DNA from: a virus
Direction: 5' to 3' (one strand)
Length of the DNA: 31,023 bases
IMG/VR virus record: IMGVR_UViG_3300009703_000070
Coordinates: 1 to 31,023 of that record
Part shown: positions 7,412 through 15,095 of the stretch, one piece after another
How positions within the stretch are numbered: position 1 is the first letter of the stretch
Layout of the letters: each line of letters begins with the position of its first letter
Position numbers and translations under genes: made by a program
The notes under the pieces: model-generated
What the model saw: only the letters and a program-made list of their open reading frames with translations
Told to the model about the DNA's origin: nothing
The model's database searches: none

Positions 7412-7665
7412 TGATTACTTTCTGGTTCTTTTTATTGAAGGCATCAGCTTCAGCAATTTTAGGTCAATCTACAAATGCTTGGTTTAAAAAAACTAAAGTT
7501 GGTATTTGGTTTTATGCAAAAGTAGATGCGTTCTACACATGGGCTGCAAAAAGATATGATATCGAGATCGCAACTAAAGAGGAAAGAGCGATGAAAAAAT
7601 ATCCTTATCTTATGAAAAGAATAAACGATATCGAAAAAGATATCAAGAAACTCAAGAAAAAATAA
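7411..7665 (+). CDS. Small protein with hydrophobic N-terminus and basic coiled coil
   Basis: 84 residues. Residues 3-19 (TFWFFLLKASASAILG) are hydrophobic and could be a short membrane anchor or signal. A Trp/Tyr-rich middle (FYTWAAKRYD) and a Lys-rich helical C-terminus (NDIEKDIKKLKKK) follow. It is coupled to the orphan gene by a TAATG overlap. I recall similar small proteins from T4-like marine phages without a function. The next early promoter begins 3 bases after its stop, marking the end of this transcription unit. Confidence 0.55.
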   Translation: MITFWFFLLKASASAILGQSTNAWFKKTKVGIWFYAKVDAFYTWAAKRYDIEIATKEERAMKKYPYLMKRINDIEKDIKKLKKK

Positions 7666-7667
7666 CC

Positions 7668-7696
7668 TTGACAATCCTCATATAATCTGGTATTAT
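7668..7696 (+). promoter_or_regulatory. Sigma70-type early promoter (TTGACA-17-TATTAT)
   Basis: TTGACA at 7668-7673, a 17-base spacer, and TATTAT at 7691-7696. The context AACCTTGACAAT is the same as at the promoter at 30551. Transcription would start near 7703-7705, on or within two bases of the ATG of the lipoprotein gene. A separate perfect -10 hexamer TATAAT at 7681-7686 lacks a matching -35; if it were used, it would give a leader of about 12 bases. Confidence 0.75.
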
Positions 7697-7704
7697 ATAA
7701 CACA

Positions 7705-7875
7705 ATGAGACAAATATTTTTAACATCGATGTTTATATTACTACTAACTGGTTGTGGTAGTAAAAAAATATTACCTACACCTGTGGGTGAATTAAAAGCA
7801 TTAGATAATTTTTGGAAAGTATTAGGTGGCAAAAAGTCTGTTGAAGAAGTGAAGAGCGATTCCGAAAAACAATAA
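7705..7875 (+). CDS. Small lipoprotein, unknown function
   Basis: 56 residues. A short basic start and hydrophobic core end in the lipobox LLTGC (Cys17), predicting a mature lipoprotein of 40 residues with a charged C-terminus (KKSVEEVKSDSEKQ). It is the first gene after a strong early promoter, with no room for a ribosome binding site, so it is probably translated from a leaderless message. Early lipoproteins in phages can act in superinfection exclusion or membrane modification; nothing in the sequence decides this. It is smaller than the o-spanin at 5641 and not obviously related. Confidence 0.62.
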   Translation: MRQIFLTSMFILLLTGCGSKKILPTPVGELKALDNFWKVLGGKKSVEEVKSDSEKQ

Positions 7876-7878
7876 ATA
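7871..7878 (+). promoter_or_regulatory. Late-promoter-like AATAAATA
   Basis: One mismatch to TATAAATA but fits the broader NATAAATA form described for T4-like cyanophages. It overlaps the lipoprotein stop and lies 22 bases before the ATG at 7901, which has its own AGAGGGA ribosome binding site. In AT-rich DNA this could be chance. Confidence 0.35.
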
Positions 7879-7900
7879 GCTAGTATAAAGAGGGAAGAGA

Positions 7901-8347
7901 ATGCCAGATAAACTAGCTACAGACGTAGAAATACTGAAAAGAGAAGTTGCTGACATGAAGTTAATTCATGGCAGATTAGATAACGCAATCACAAAAATTA
8001 CAGATGTGTCTAATTCTATTAATAGAATGTTGGCTGTGCATGAGGAAAAACTAGCAAGTCAAGAAGACGCAATTTCAAGACAAGAAAAAGATACTGTCGA
8101 AAGAAAACAAGAATTTAATAAAGACGTAGAGATCATACACGAAAGAATAAGAACCACTAAAGATGAACTTTCTACTATGATGTCAAAACAACACGAAGAA
8201 CAAAGCACGGCTATCAACTCAATAAAAAAAGACTTAAAAGATAGAGTTGGTGTATTAGAGAGATGGCGTTGGTTATTGATCGGAGGTTGTATTGTTATTG
8301 GATTTATCATTCACAAAATGATGAATTTTAGTATTACAATAGCATAA
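7901..8347 (+). CDS. Coiled-coil protein with C-terminal membrane anchor
   Basis: 148 residues. Residues about 8-120 are a nearly continuous charged helical region with coiled-coil spacing (EILKREVADMKLIHGRLDNAI is typical of its start; NSINRMLAVHEEKLASQED further on). A single membrane segment (residues about 124-139, WLLIGGCIVIGFII) lies near the C-terminus. This tail-anchored layout places the coiled coil in the cytoplasm or periplasm depending on insertion. I recall homologues as conserved hypotheticals in T4-like cyanophages. It ends 5 bases before the primase promoter. Function unknown. Confidence 0.6.
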   Translation: MPDKLATDVEILKREVADMKLIHGRLDNAITKITDVSNSINRMLAVHEEKLASQEDAISRQEKDTVERKQEFNKDVEIIHERIRTTKDELSTMMSKQHEEQSTAINSIKKDLKDRVGVLERWRWLLIGGCIVIGFIIHKMMNFSITIA

Positions 8348-8352
8348 AACCA

Positions 8353-8381
8353 TTGACAATTACTACCTAATTGAATATAAT
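8353..8381 (+). promoter_or_regulatory. Perfect sigma70-type promoter (TTGACA-17-TATAAT) of primase gene
   Basis: TTGACA at 8353-8358 and TATAAT at 8376-8381 with the optimal 17-base spacer: both hexamers match consensus. A six-base discriminator would put transcription start at 8388, the A of the primase ATG, giving a leaderless transcript. Confidence 0.8.
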
Positions 8382-8387
8382 GACAGC

Positions 8388-9407
8388 ATGGATTATCTTG
8401 AACAAAAGTATATACTATTACTATCCTCACAATTAAGTCTATTTAAAAAGAAATCAAACGCTCTCTTTAATTTTAGATGCCCCTATTGTGGTGACTCCCA
8501 AAAACATAAAACAAAGGCAAGAGGATATATCTTTCCTAAAGGAAACTCTTATATCTATAAATGTCATAATTGTAGTGTATCAACATCAGCATCTAAACTA
8601 ATAAAATATGTTGATGAAAAATTATACAATCAATTTGTAACAGAAAAGTATAGAGAAGAAAGAACACCAAAAGATATTGCAACTGGCAGTAGAATAGATA
8701 GTAACAAGTTATCCACACCTATTAAACAATTATTAAAAGAAGCCAACTCACCATTAAGAAGTTTAAAAAAAGTTTCTCAATTACAACCTGAGCATTTAGC
8801 GAAACGATTTGTCACAGACAGAAACATACCTTTTAATAAACATTATAAAATTTATTATGCTCCACAGTTTTATAAGTGGGTAAATACGGTGGTTGAAAAT
8901 AAGTTTTCTAGTTTACAAAACGATCATCCTAGATTGATATTACCATTCTACGATGCAGATGGTCGCATGTTTGCTTTTCAAGGAAGAGCTCTTGGTCTAG
9001 AAAATCCAAAATATATAACTATTAAAGTAAATGATGAGAAAGAAAAGATATATGGTTTAGATGATGTTGATTGGTCTAAAACAGTTTATGTTGTTGAAGG
9101 TCCAATTGATAGTTTATTTTTAGATAATTGTATTGCAACTGCTCAATCTGATTTAAGAGTAAAAGGTGATAAAGTAGTTTTAATACCTGATAATGAACCA
9201 AGAAATGAACAAGTGATAAAACAAGTAAGTAGATATATAGATGAAAACTATGATGTTGTTATTTGGCCAAGTGATATAAAAGAAAAAGATATTAACGAAA
9301 TGGTCTCATCTGGTAAAACAGAAAGAGATATTAAAGATATTATTGCTCGTAATACTTTCAATGGTTTACTAGCTAGAACTAAGCTGAGTGCTTGGAAAAG
9401 GATTTAA
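8388..9407 (+). CDS. DNA primase, T4 gp61-like (zinc ribbon + TOPRIM)
   Basis: Synthesises RNA primers for lagging-strand DNA synthesis, working with the gp41-type helicase (not in this window). The N-terminal zinc ribbon is CPYCGDSQK with Cys31/Cys34 and KCHNC with Cys59/Cys62. The TOPRIM core includes VYVVEGPIDS with the catalytic Glu237, then LIPDNE near 265-270. Its length of 339 residues is close to T4 gp61. The only possible start before the zinc ribbon is the ATG at 8388, which sits right at the expected transcription start of a perfect promoter. The gene is followed by nrdA with only a 2-base gap. Confidence 0.88.
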   Translation: MDYLEQKYILLLSSQLSLFKKKSNALFNFRCPYCGDSQKHKTKARGYIFPKGNSYIYKCHNCSVSTSASKLIKYVDEKLYNQFVTEKYREERTPKDIATGSRIDSNKLSTPIKQLLKEANSPLRSLKKVSQLQPEHLAKRFVTDRNIPFNKHYKIYYAPQFYKWVNTVVENKFSSLQNDHPRLILPFYDADGRMFAFQGRALGLENPKYITIKVNDEKEKIYGLDDVDWSKTVYVVEGPIDSLFLDNCIATAQSDLRVKGDKVVLIPDNEPRNEQVIKQVSRYIDENYDVVIWPSDIKEKDINEMVSSGKTERDIKDIIARNTFNGLLARTKLSAWKRI

Positions 9408-9409
9408 AA

Positions 9410-11173
9410 ATGTCAGAAAAGTACTTGGGAGTTAGTATTGACCTATCAAGAGATAAATTATTATCAAAACAAGCAGAAAAATTATTAAAAGATTATTATT
9501 GTCTAAGTGAAGAAAAATCACCACAACAAGCATTCGCAAGAGCAGCCAAAGCATATTGCTATGGAGACAACAAACTAGCACAAAGAATTTATGATGGTGC
9601 AAGTAAAGGTTGGTTTATGTTTGCATCACCAGTATTATCAAACGCACCAATCAGCACTAAAAAAATAAAAGCATTACCGATATCTTGTTTCTTATCATAT
9701 GTACCAGATAGTCTAGATGGTCTAATAGATCATACAGCAGAATTAAGATGGTTATCTGTTAAGGGTGGTGGAGTTGGTGGACATTGGTCAGCAGTTCGTT
9801 CAGTATCAGATATTGCACCAGGCCCAATACCATTTTTACATACAGTTGATGCAGATATGATAGCATATCGACAAGGTAAAACACGTAAAGGTTCATATGC
9901 AGCTTACATGGATATATCACACCCTGACATAGAAGAGTTTCTTACAGTAAGATTACCAACTGGTGACATAGGTCGTAAATGTTTAAATTTACATAACGCA
10001 GTAAATGTAACAGATGAATTTATGAATGCTGTAAAAGAAGGTAAAGAATGGCATTTAAAAGACCCAAATGATGGCACTATTAGAACTACAATGTCAGCAA
10101 GAAAACTTTGGGAAAAAGTTTTAGAAGTTAGATTTAGAACTGGCGAACCTTATGTAAATTTTATAGATACTGCAAATAAACATTTACCAAAAACACAAAA
10201 AAAACTAGGACTAAAGATAAATGGTTCTAATTTATGTAATGAAATACATCTAGCAACAAATGATGATAGAACAGCTGTTTGTTGTTTATCATCTTTAAAT
10301 TTAGAAATGTATGATGAGTGGAAAGATACAACACTTGTAAGAGATTTAATACATTTTTTAGATAACGTGTTACAATTTTTTATAGATCACGCACCAGATG
10401 TCTTACACAAAGCAAAATATTCAGCAACAAGAGAAAGAAGTTTAGGACTTGGTGCTATGGGTTATCACTCATATTTACAAAAAAATAATATACCTTTTGA
10501 AAAATCAGATGATATAAATGAAGAGATATTTGATTTTATTAAACATGAAGCAGTAGAAGAATCTAAAAGACTTGGAAAAGAAAAAGGTGAGGCACCTGAT
10601 ATGAAAGGAACTGGTATGCGTAATGCACACTTACTAGCAATTGCACCTAATGCTAATAGTTCTATGATTGTTGCAACTTCACCTAGTATAGAACCTAATA
10701 AAGCAAATGCATACACACATAGAACAAGAGCTGGTTCACATTTAATAAAGAATAAATATCTGGTCAGCTTGCTAGACAAATACGATATGAATAAGACGGA
10801 AGTATGGACAAGCATTATAACAAATGGTGGGTCAGTACAACACTTAACTTTTTTATCTAACGAAGAGAAAGAAGTATTTAAAACAGCAGTTGAAATTGAC
10901 CAAATAAAATTAGTAGGACTCGCAGGTCAAAGACAGAAACATTTATGTCAAGGTCAATCTTTAAATGTTTTCTTTCCAGCAGGTGCGTCTAAAAAGTATC
11001 TTCAAAAGGTACATTTTAAAGCATGGGAAAATGAGTGTAAAGGATTATATTATTTAAGAACAGAAACATCTAAGAGAGCAGAGAATATAGCTTCAAAAGT
11101 TCAATTAGATAAATTAAGAGACATATCTGATATTAAAAAAGATGAAGATGAGTGTGTCTCTTGTCAAGGATAG
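9410..11173 (+). CDS. nrdA: Ribonucleotide reductase class I, large (alpha) subunit
   Basis: Reduces ribonucleoside diphosphates to deoxy forms for phage DNA synthesis. Seen: active-site NLCNE with Asn274, Cys276 and Glu278; the disulphide-forming Cys93 (ISCFLS) and Cys291/292 (AVCCLSSLN); adjacent Tyr547/Tyr548 on the radical path; and a C-terminal CVSC shuttle pair (Cys582, Cys585). I chose ATG 9410 because GGAAAAGG lies 8 bases before it; the frame extends to TTG 9392 but that would overlap the primase. At 587 residues it is much shorter than the roughly 760-residue E. coli enzyme and begins without the ATP-cone, so dATP feedback inhibition is probably absent. Confidence 0.93.
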   Translation: MSEKYLGVSIDLSRDKLLSKQAEKLLKDYYCLSEEKSPQQAFARAAKAYCYGDNKLAQRIYDGASKGWFMFASPVLSNAPISTKKIKALPISCFLSYVPDSLDGLIDHTAELRWLSVKGGGVGGHWSAVRSVSDIAPGPIPFLHTVDADMIAYRQGKTRKGSYAAYMDISHPDIEEFLTVRLPTGDIGRKCLNLHNAVNVTDEFMNAVKEGKEWHLKDPNDGTIRTTMSARKLWEKVLEVRFRTGEPYVNFIDTANKHLPKTQKKLGLKINGSNLCNEIHLATNDDRTAVCCLSSLNLEMYDEWKDTTLVRDLIHFLDNVLQFFIDHAPDVLHKAKYSATRERSLGLGAMGYHSYLQKNNIPFEKSDDINEEIFDFIKHEAVEESKRLGKEKGEAPDMKGTGMRNAHLLAIAPNANSSMIVATSPSIEPNKANAYTHRTRAGSHLIKNKYLVSLLDKYDMNKTEVWTSIITNGGSVQHLTFLSNEEKEVFKTAVEIDQIKLVGLAGQRQKHLCQGQSLNVFFPAGASKKYLQKVHFKAWENECKGLYYLRTETSKRAENIASKVQLDKLRDISDIKKDEDECVSCQG

Positions 11174-11186
11174 GAAAGGTAACGAA

Positions 11187-12509
11187 ATGGACGTACAAAT
11201 ATATACAACACCAACTTGTGGTTATTGCTTACAAGCAAAGAATTGGTTTAATGAACATGGAATAGAATACGTTGAGCATACAATGACAACGGAAGCAGAG
11301 AGATTAGAATTTTATCAAAGAGTAAACAATACTCAAGAAAAATTATTAAGTAATAAAGAGGATGTTGAACAAGTAAGACAAGTTGCCTCTGTGCCACAAA
11401 TATTTGTAAATGGTGAACGTATTGGTGGATACGCAAACTTATTACAAAGCTCTGAAAAGATTTTAAAAAAAAGAGGTGGTAGTTTAACAAAATTTAGCGA
11501 AGCATATAAGCCATTTCATTTTCCCTGGGCGGTCGAGTTTGTACAGAAACACGAAAAAGTTCATTGGATTGAAGACGAGGTAGATTTAGCAGATGATGTA
11601 ACAGATTGGAAAGGTGGACGTGTAACTGAATCTGAAAAAGATTTTATTACTAACGTTTTAAGATTATTTACTCAATCAGATGTTGCAGTAGGACAAAACT
11701 ACTATGACCAATTTATTCCAAAATTTAAAAATAACGAGATAAGAAATATGCTTGGTTCTTTTGCAAGTAGAGAAGGTATACACCAAAGAGCATATGCATT
11801 ATTAAACGAAACACTTGGTCTACCAGATGAAGAGTTTCATGCTTTTATGGAATACAAAGAAATGTCAGATAAAGTAGATTACATGATGAGCTCAGATGTA
11901 ACTACTAAAAAAGGTTTAGGTTTAGCACTAGCAAAATCTGTATTTAATGAAGGCGTATCTTTATTTGCATCTTTTATAATGTTATTAAACTTTCAAAGAT
12001 TTGGAAAGATGAAAGGTTGTGGTAAAATAGTTGAGTGGTCAGTAAGAGACGAGTCAATGCACGTTGAAGGTATCGCACATCTATTCAGAGCATATTGTGC
12101 TGAAAATGCTAGAATTGTTGATAATGATTTTAAAAAAACAATTTACGAAATGTCAACAAAGATTGTAGACCTAGAAGATAAGTTTATTGATTTAGCATAT
12201 AAAAATGGTGACATAGAAGGTCTTCCAAAAAAAGATGTTAAAAAATATATTAGATACATAACAGATAGAAGACTTTTACAATTAGGATTAAAAACTAATT
12301 TTAAAGTTAAAGACAATCCTATTCCATGGTTGGAGTGGATTTTAAATGCAGCAGACCATACTAACTTTTTTGAAAACAGAGTAACAGAATATGAAGTTGC
12401 TGGTTTAACAGGTAGGTGGGATGATGCATACGAAGAAAAACCAGGTGAAGAGTGCGACCCTGTAACTGGCGTATGTGAAGTGCCTTTACCGAAAGAAATG
12501 ACTAACTAA
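11187..12509 (+). CDS. nrdB: Glutaredoxin-NrdB fusion: ribonucleotide reductase small (beta) subunit
   Basis: 440 residues. Residues 1-95 are a glutaredoxin domain with CGYC (11-14), the cis-Pro VP (69-70) and a GGY motif (80-82). The rest is the ferritin-like radical subunit with metal ligands Asp165, Glu196, His199, Glu255, Glu289 and His292, and radical Tyr203 in the EGIHQRAY motif, so a class Ia-type diiron-tyrosyl enzyme. The start is ATG 11187, 7 bases after AGGAAAGG; the frame is open further upstream but without a ribosome binding site. The fused glutaredoxin could reduce the NrdA C-terminal cysteines directly. Glutaredoxin-NrdB fusions are known in some bacteria. Confidence 0.92.
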   Translation: MDVQIYTTPTCGYCLQAKNWFNEHGIEYVEHTMTTEAERLEFYQRVNNTQEKLLSNKEDVEQVRQVASVPQIFVNGERIGGYANLLQSSEKILKKRGGSLTKFSEAYKPFHFPWAVEFVQKHEKVHWIEDEVDLADDVTDWKGGRVTESEKDFITNVLRLFTQSDVAVGQNYYDQFIPKFKNNEIRNMLGSFASREGIHQRAYALLNETLGLPDEEFHAFMEYKEMSDKVDYMMSSDVTTKKGLGLALAKSVFNEGVSLFASFIMLLNFQRFGKMKGCGKIVEWSVRDESMHVEGIAHLFRAYCAENARIVDNDFKKTIYEMSTKIVDLEDKFIDLAYKNGDIEGLPKKDVKKYIRYITDRRLLQLGLKTNFKVKDNPIPWLEWILNAADHTNFFENRVTEYEVAGLTGRWDDAYEEKPGEECDPVTGVCEVPLPKEMTN

Positions 12510-12667
12510 TGAGAAAAACTATTTTATGTAACGCTTGTGATGCAAGTTATACCATATCTTATGATATGGATGACGAACTATATAAGAATAAGTTTTGTCC
12601 ATTTTGTGGCGAAGAGATACCTGAGAATGAATACAATATAGACGAGATAGAAGACATAGAGGAATAG
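12509..12667 (+). CDS. Small zinc-ribbon protein
   Basis: 52 residues, start codon overlapping the nrdB stop (TAATG). Two cysteine pairs, CNAC (Cys7/Cys10) and CPFC (Cys30/Cys33), form a clear zinc ribbon with a 19-residue spacer. An acidic tail (DEIEDIEE) follows. Such miniature zinc-binding proteins are frequent in T4-like phages and often unassigned; they can bind nucleic acid or host transcription machinery. Coupling to nrdB suggests early or middle expression. The function is not known. Confidence 0.62.
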   Translation: MRKTILCNACDASYTISYDMDDELYKNKFCPFCGEEIPENEYNIDEIEDIEE

Positions 12668-12670
12668 CAT

Positions 12671-13324
12671 ATGAACTTTGTAGCAAACTTACCACATATT
12701 AAGTGTTATGTAAAAAAAGAATATCTAAGAGATTTAGAAGACGGTCATGGTGAGTTTGTTGATGCAACAATCATAGCTGTTAAATCAATTCAAGGACGAG
12801 CATTATACTTTGAGGCATATCTACCAGAGTATGGTGCTTGTTTCGATAAGTTTCCATTGTCAGCTTTTGTATGGAAAAAAGATATTGTAGAAAGTGAACA
12901 ACTACCTTTAGACGTATTAGAGTTGTGGGATGCATTTAGTTATGAGGTACAAGTTTGGAAAAAAGTATTACTAGCTAATTGTGATGTAGATATAATGTTA
13001 AAAGGTGGTGGTAGAATGAAAGGTGAATATTTGTTTTCTATAGATAGTTGTCATAGTGATTTAAATACACCAAATCTAAATCTATCAGAGGTACCAGAAG
13101 AACATAAACAATTTAATTTTGGTAAATTAGATAACGGTCAATTTTTTGCACAACCAAATAATAGAATGTTATGGTACGAACAATCTAGTACGTCATCAGA
13201 TTTAAAAAGACCAGACTTCAAAGTATCAACTAGATACTTTACTTGCGAACAAGAACGTAAGTGGGCTTTTGGTGATGACGACAATTACTTTTACAAAGAA
13301 AAGAAAAGAGAAGATGTCGAATAA
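12671..13324 (+). CDS. Conserved marine T4-like phage protein, unknown function
   Basis: 217 residues, opening MNFVANLPHIKCYVKKEYL, a start I associate with a protein conserved in T4-like cyanophages downstream of nucleotide metabolism genes. It is mixed alpha/beta with several Trp/Tyr/Phe clusters and a distinctive KGGGRMKGEYLFSIDSCHSD segment (residues about 110-129). No signal peptide, membrane segment or catalytic motif is recognised. It overlaps the next small gene by 11 bases. Conserved position next to ribonucleotide reductase hints at early expression. Confidence 0.6.
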   Translation: MNFVANLPHIKCYVKKEYLRDLEDGHGEFVDATIIAVKSIQGRALYFEAYLPEYGACFDKFPLSAFVWKKDIVESEQLPLDVLELWDAFSYEVQVWKKVLLANCDVDIMLKGGGRMKGEYLFSIDSCHSDLNTPNLNLSEVPEEHKQFNFGKLDNGQFFAQPNNRMLWYEQSSTSSDLKRPDFKVSTRYFTCEQERKWAFGDDDNYFYKEKKREDVE

Positions 13325-13496
13325 ATATTGTTTAAACTGTGGTCAAGTACATGGAGAAATTTTTAATAGAGTAGGCACAGATGATGTTTATGTACCATTA
13401 CCTCTGTGGCAAAAAGTAAAAGACTATGATGGTAGAGAATATCAAATAGAAGTATGTAAGGTAGCGAGATATGAAAACACAATCAGCGAAAGCTAA
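13314..13496 (+). CDS. Small protein with CxxC, unknown function
   Basis: 60 residues from ATG 13314, which follows AGAGAAG; an in-frame GTG at 13269 would overlap far into the previous gene and I reject it. The N-terminus CLNCG (Cys6/Cys9) is half of a zinc ribbon, with a further Cys near residue 48 (VCKVARY), so metal binding would need other ligands. VYVPLPLWQKVKDYD gives a compact central part. It overlaps both neighbours, in a chain of small coupled genes. Confidence 0.55.
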   Translation: MSNKYCLNCGQVHGEIFNRVGTDDVYVPLPLWQKVKDYDGREYQIEVCKVARYENTISES

Positions 13497-13821
13497 AGGT
13501 CGTAGATTACAACAATGGGTAAGAGACCAACTTATAGATAAATTAATGATTAGTGAGGAAGACATAGAGTCTAGGTCTATGGGTGCCTCAGGTGAAGACT
13601 TAATGATGGCAAAAGATGCCAGACGTAAATTTCCATATAGTATCGAATGTAAAAATGTTGAAAAAGTAAATGTATGGGAGTCTTATGAACAAGCGAAAAG
13701 TAATGCAAAGAAAGGTGAACCATTAGTAGTAATCAAAAGAAATAAATCTAAACCTTTGGTAGTTGTTGATGCAGAATATTTTATTAATAACCATAAACCA
13801 AATTGTGTTGAAGATTTATGA
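13471..13821 (+). CDS. PD-(D/E)XK-type nuclease-like protein
   Basis: 116 residues. The motif order fits small PD-(D/E)XK nucleases: a basic N-terminal helix (KGRRLQQWVRDQL), then GASGEDLMM with candidate Asp43, then a beta strand ending SIECKN with Glu59-x-Lys61, and a helix with Gln74 (YEQAKSNA), as in Holliday-junction-resolvase or lambda-exonuclease-like folds. A C-terminal strand (PLVVIKRN) completes the core. Probable role: DNA processing, host DNA degradation or recombination. I recall similar small endonucleases in T4-like cyanophages. It overlaps the upstream gene by 26 bases. Confidence 0.62.
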   Translation: MKTQSAKAKGRRLQQWVRDQLIDKLMISEEDIESRSMGASGEDLMMAKDARRKFPYSIECKNVEKVNVWESYEQAKSNAKKGEPLVVIKRNKSKPLVVVDAEYFINNHKPNCVEDL

Positions 13822-14069
13822 ACCACGTATTTAAACACCCAAACTACTATAAAAATTTAAGAAAGATGAATGACTTCGAAAAAGAAGAAAAAACATCAGG
13901 TGGTGCTGTATTTGAAACAGGTGTTAAACAATCTAAAGAAAGTAAAGCAATCAGAAAAATTGCACAACCATTAATGGACAAGTATTGGAAAGATAGCGTT
14001 ACTAATTTACATAGAATATACAAAGTTGCTGAATATTTACATAAGAGAAGTAAAAGACATGGTAAATGA
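13818..14069 (+). CDS. Small basic protein, unknown function
   Basis: 83 residues, start overlapping the nuclease stop (ATGA). Charged and helical, with KNLRKMNDFEKEEKT and a basic C-terminus (LHKRSKRHGK). The GGAVFETG patch in the middle breaks the helices. No recognised family. The tight coupling to the nuclease gene suggests the two are made together; a nucleic-acid-binding partner would fit the charge but is not shown. Confidence 0.5.
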   Translation: MNHVFKHPNYYKNLRKMNDFEKEEKTSGGAVFETGVKQSKESKAIRKIAQPLMDKYWKDSVTNLHRIYKVAEYLHKRSKRHGK

Positions 14070-14229
14070 TTTACTAGAAGATTTAAAAAAATTAAGAAAT
14101 GATATGGTTGCTAAAAATTATCCATATCAACAACTAACAAACTTAATATATAAGTGGGAAGATAAATTAAGTGGACAAAAAACAGAAAGTGAAAAACTAC
14201 AAGATAATTTAGAACCAATTGATGAATAA
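14059..14229 (+). CDS. Small coiled-coil protein, unknown function
   Basis: 56 residues from ATG 14059. The frame could be read from TTG 14026, but the ATG is preceded by GAGAAG and is the better start. It is helical throughout: MVNDLLEDLKKLRNDMV, then a second helix around YQQLTNLIYKWEDKL, and an acidic tail. Overlaps with both neighbours (11 and 8 bases) indicate translational coupling. Function unknown. Confidence 0.5.
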   Translation: MVNDLLEDLKKLRNDMVAKNYPYQQLTNLIYKWEDKLSGQKTESEKLQDNLEPIDE

Positions 14230-14380
14230 CAATATATTATTTTATTTACTTATACTATACGCTACTGTATTTTGGTCATTTAGATTGGGAAATCTAATTG
14301 CATTAAAAACTAAAATATCAATACCAACATTTTTATTTTTTATGGCATTATTTAAATTAGTATGGAGTAGTTATGCTTAA
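14222..14380 (+). CDS. Small two-helix membrane protein
   Basis: 52 residues with two hydrophobic stretches, residues about 5-20 (ILFYLLILYATVFW) and 33-48 (ISIPTFLFFMALFKLVW), separated by a short basic loop. It overlaps the preceding and following genes by 8 bases each, which supports its being real. It lies at the junction between replication genes and the sugar cassette. It might be a membrane component related to the latter, or a holin-like protein; the sequence does not decide. Confidence 0.5.
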   Translation: MNNNILFYLLILYATVFWSFRLGNLIALKTKISIPTFLFFMALFKLVWSSYA

Positions 14381-15095
14381 CATATGTTTTGTGAAGTTTG
14401 GTGATAAAGTTCAAGGTTTTGATGCAGATAAACTTTTATATGATATGATTGAACCCATAATTAATAATGTAAAAGAAGATTTTGAAATATGGGTTGCCAC
14501 TGACAGACCAATATATAATATAACACTTAATCCAAAAATTAATTATATTCCTTTAACTAATCAAGACATAAAAGAACATGGTCATTGGACAAAGATATTT
14601 TTCTTTGACCCATCATATATAAAAGCAAAAGAGGGTGATACTACTGTTATCATGGATATTGATATGCAATGGAAGAAAGACCCAACACCTGTCCTCACAT
14701 ACCCAGTAAAACTTGGTGAGTTTGTTTCTATGGATAGATGGTGGAAAAGTGACCCAATGCCAATCAGCGGTAACTTATATAAGTTTAATTCATATGATTT
14801 TAAGTTTGTATATGATAACTACATGGAAGATTACAAGAAACATAAGAAGTATTATTATGAGAATAAAATAGTGCAGATGCCACAAGAAGGTGAACAGTAT
14901 TTTGTTTATGATCAGATAAAAGACAAATCACCTTGGTTCAATGTAAAACTGCAACCAGCAGAATGGTGTATGAAGATTCACTTAAAAAATGAAGAGAGAC
15001 AAAAAATGTATGAGGATAAATTTAAAGAAGTTACTGGTAAGGAGTATGGTAAGTGTATATTTGATGCGATATGGACTTATGAAAATATAAAATGA
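14373..15095 (+). CDS. GT-A-like glycosyltransferase
   Basis: 240 residues. The start, LNICFVKFGDKVQGFD, and the strand-helix pattern fit a GT-A fold, with the metal-binding Asp-x-Asp at residues 95-97 (VIMDIDMQWKKDP). A typical GT-A acceptor-side segment (GEQYFVYDQIK, then a Trp/Cys/His cluster) follows near residues 172-205. Predicted to transfer a sugar, possibly from the nucleotide sugar made by the genes downstream, onto a glycan, lipid or protein. GGAG lies 6 bases before the ATG. First gene of a six-gene chain with overlaps or tiny gaps. Donor and acceptor are unknown. Confidence 0.6.
   Translation: MLNICFVKFGDKVQGFDADKLLYDMIEPIINNVKEDFEIWVATDRPIYNITLNPKINYIPLTNQDIKEHGHWTKIFFFDPSYIKAKEGDTTVIMDIDMQWKKDPTPVLTYPVKLGEFVSMDRWWKSDPMPISGNLYKFNSYDFKFVYDNYMEDYKKHKKYYYENKIVQMPQEGEQYFVYDQIKDKSPWFNVKLQPAEWCMKIHLKNEERQKMYEDKFKEVTGKEYGKCIFDAIWTYENIK

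Noticed and set aside
9392-9409. Extending NrdA upstream to TTG 9392
   Set aside because: It would overlap the primase end and bury the GGAAAAGG ribosome binding site; ATG 9410 is correctly spaced from that site.
10465-10815. Minus-strand ORFs such as this one inside nrdA, and similar ones at 1514-1849, 3963-4244, 19423-19746 and 20743-21132
   Set aside because: Each lies wholly or largely over a well-supported + strand gene, has no plausible ribosome binding site and has composition expected of an antisense shadow.
11142-11186. Extending the glutaredoxin-NrdB start to 11142
   Set aside because: The extra 15 residues overlap nrdA and do not belong to the glutaredoxin fold, which begins MDVQIYTTPTCGYC at 11187 after AGGAAAGG.
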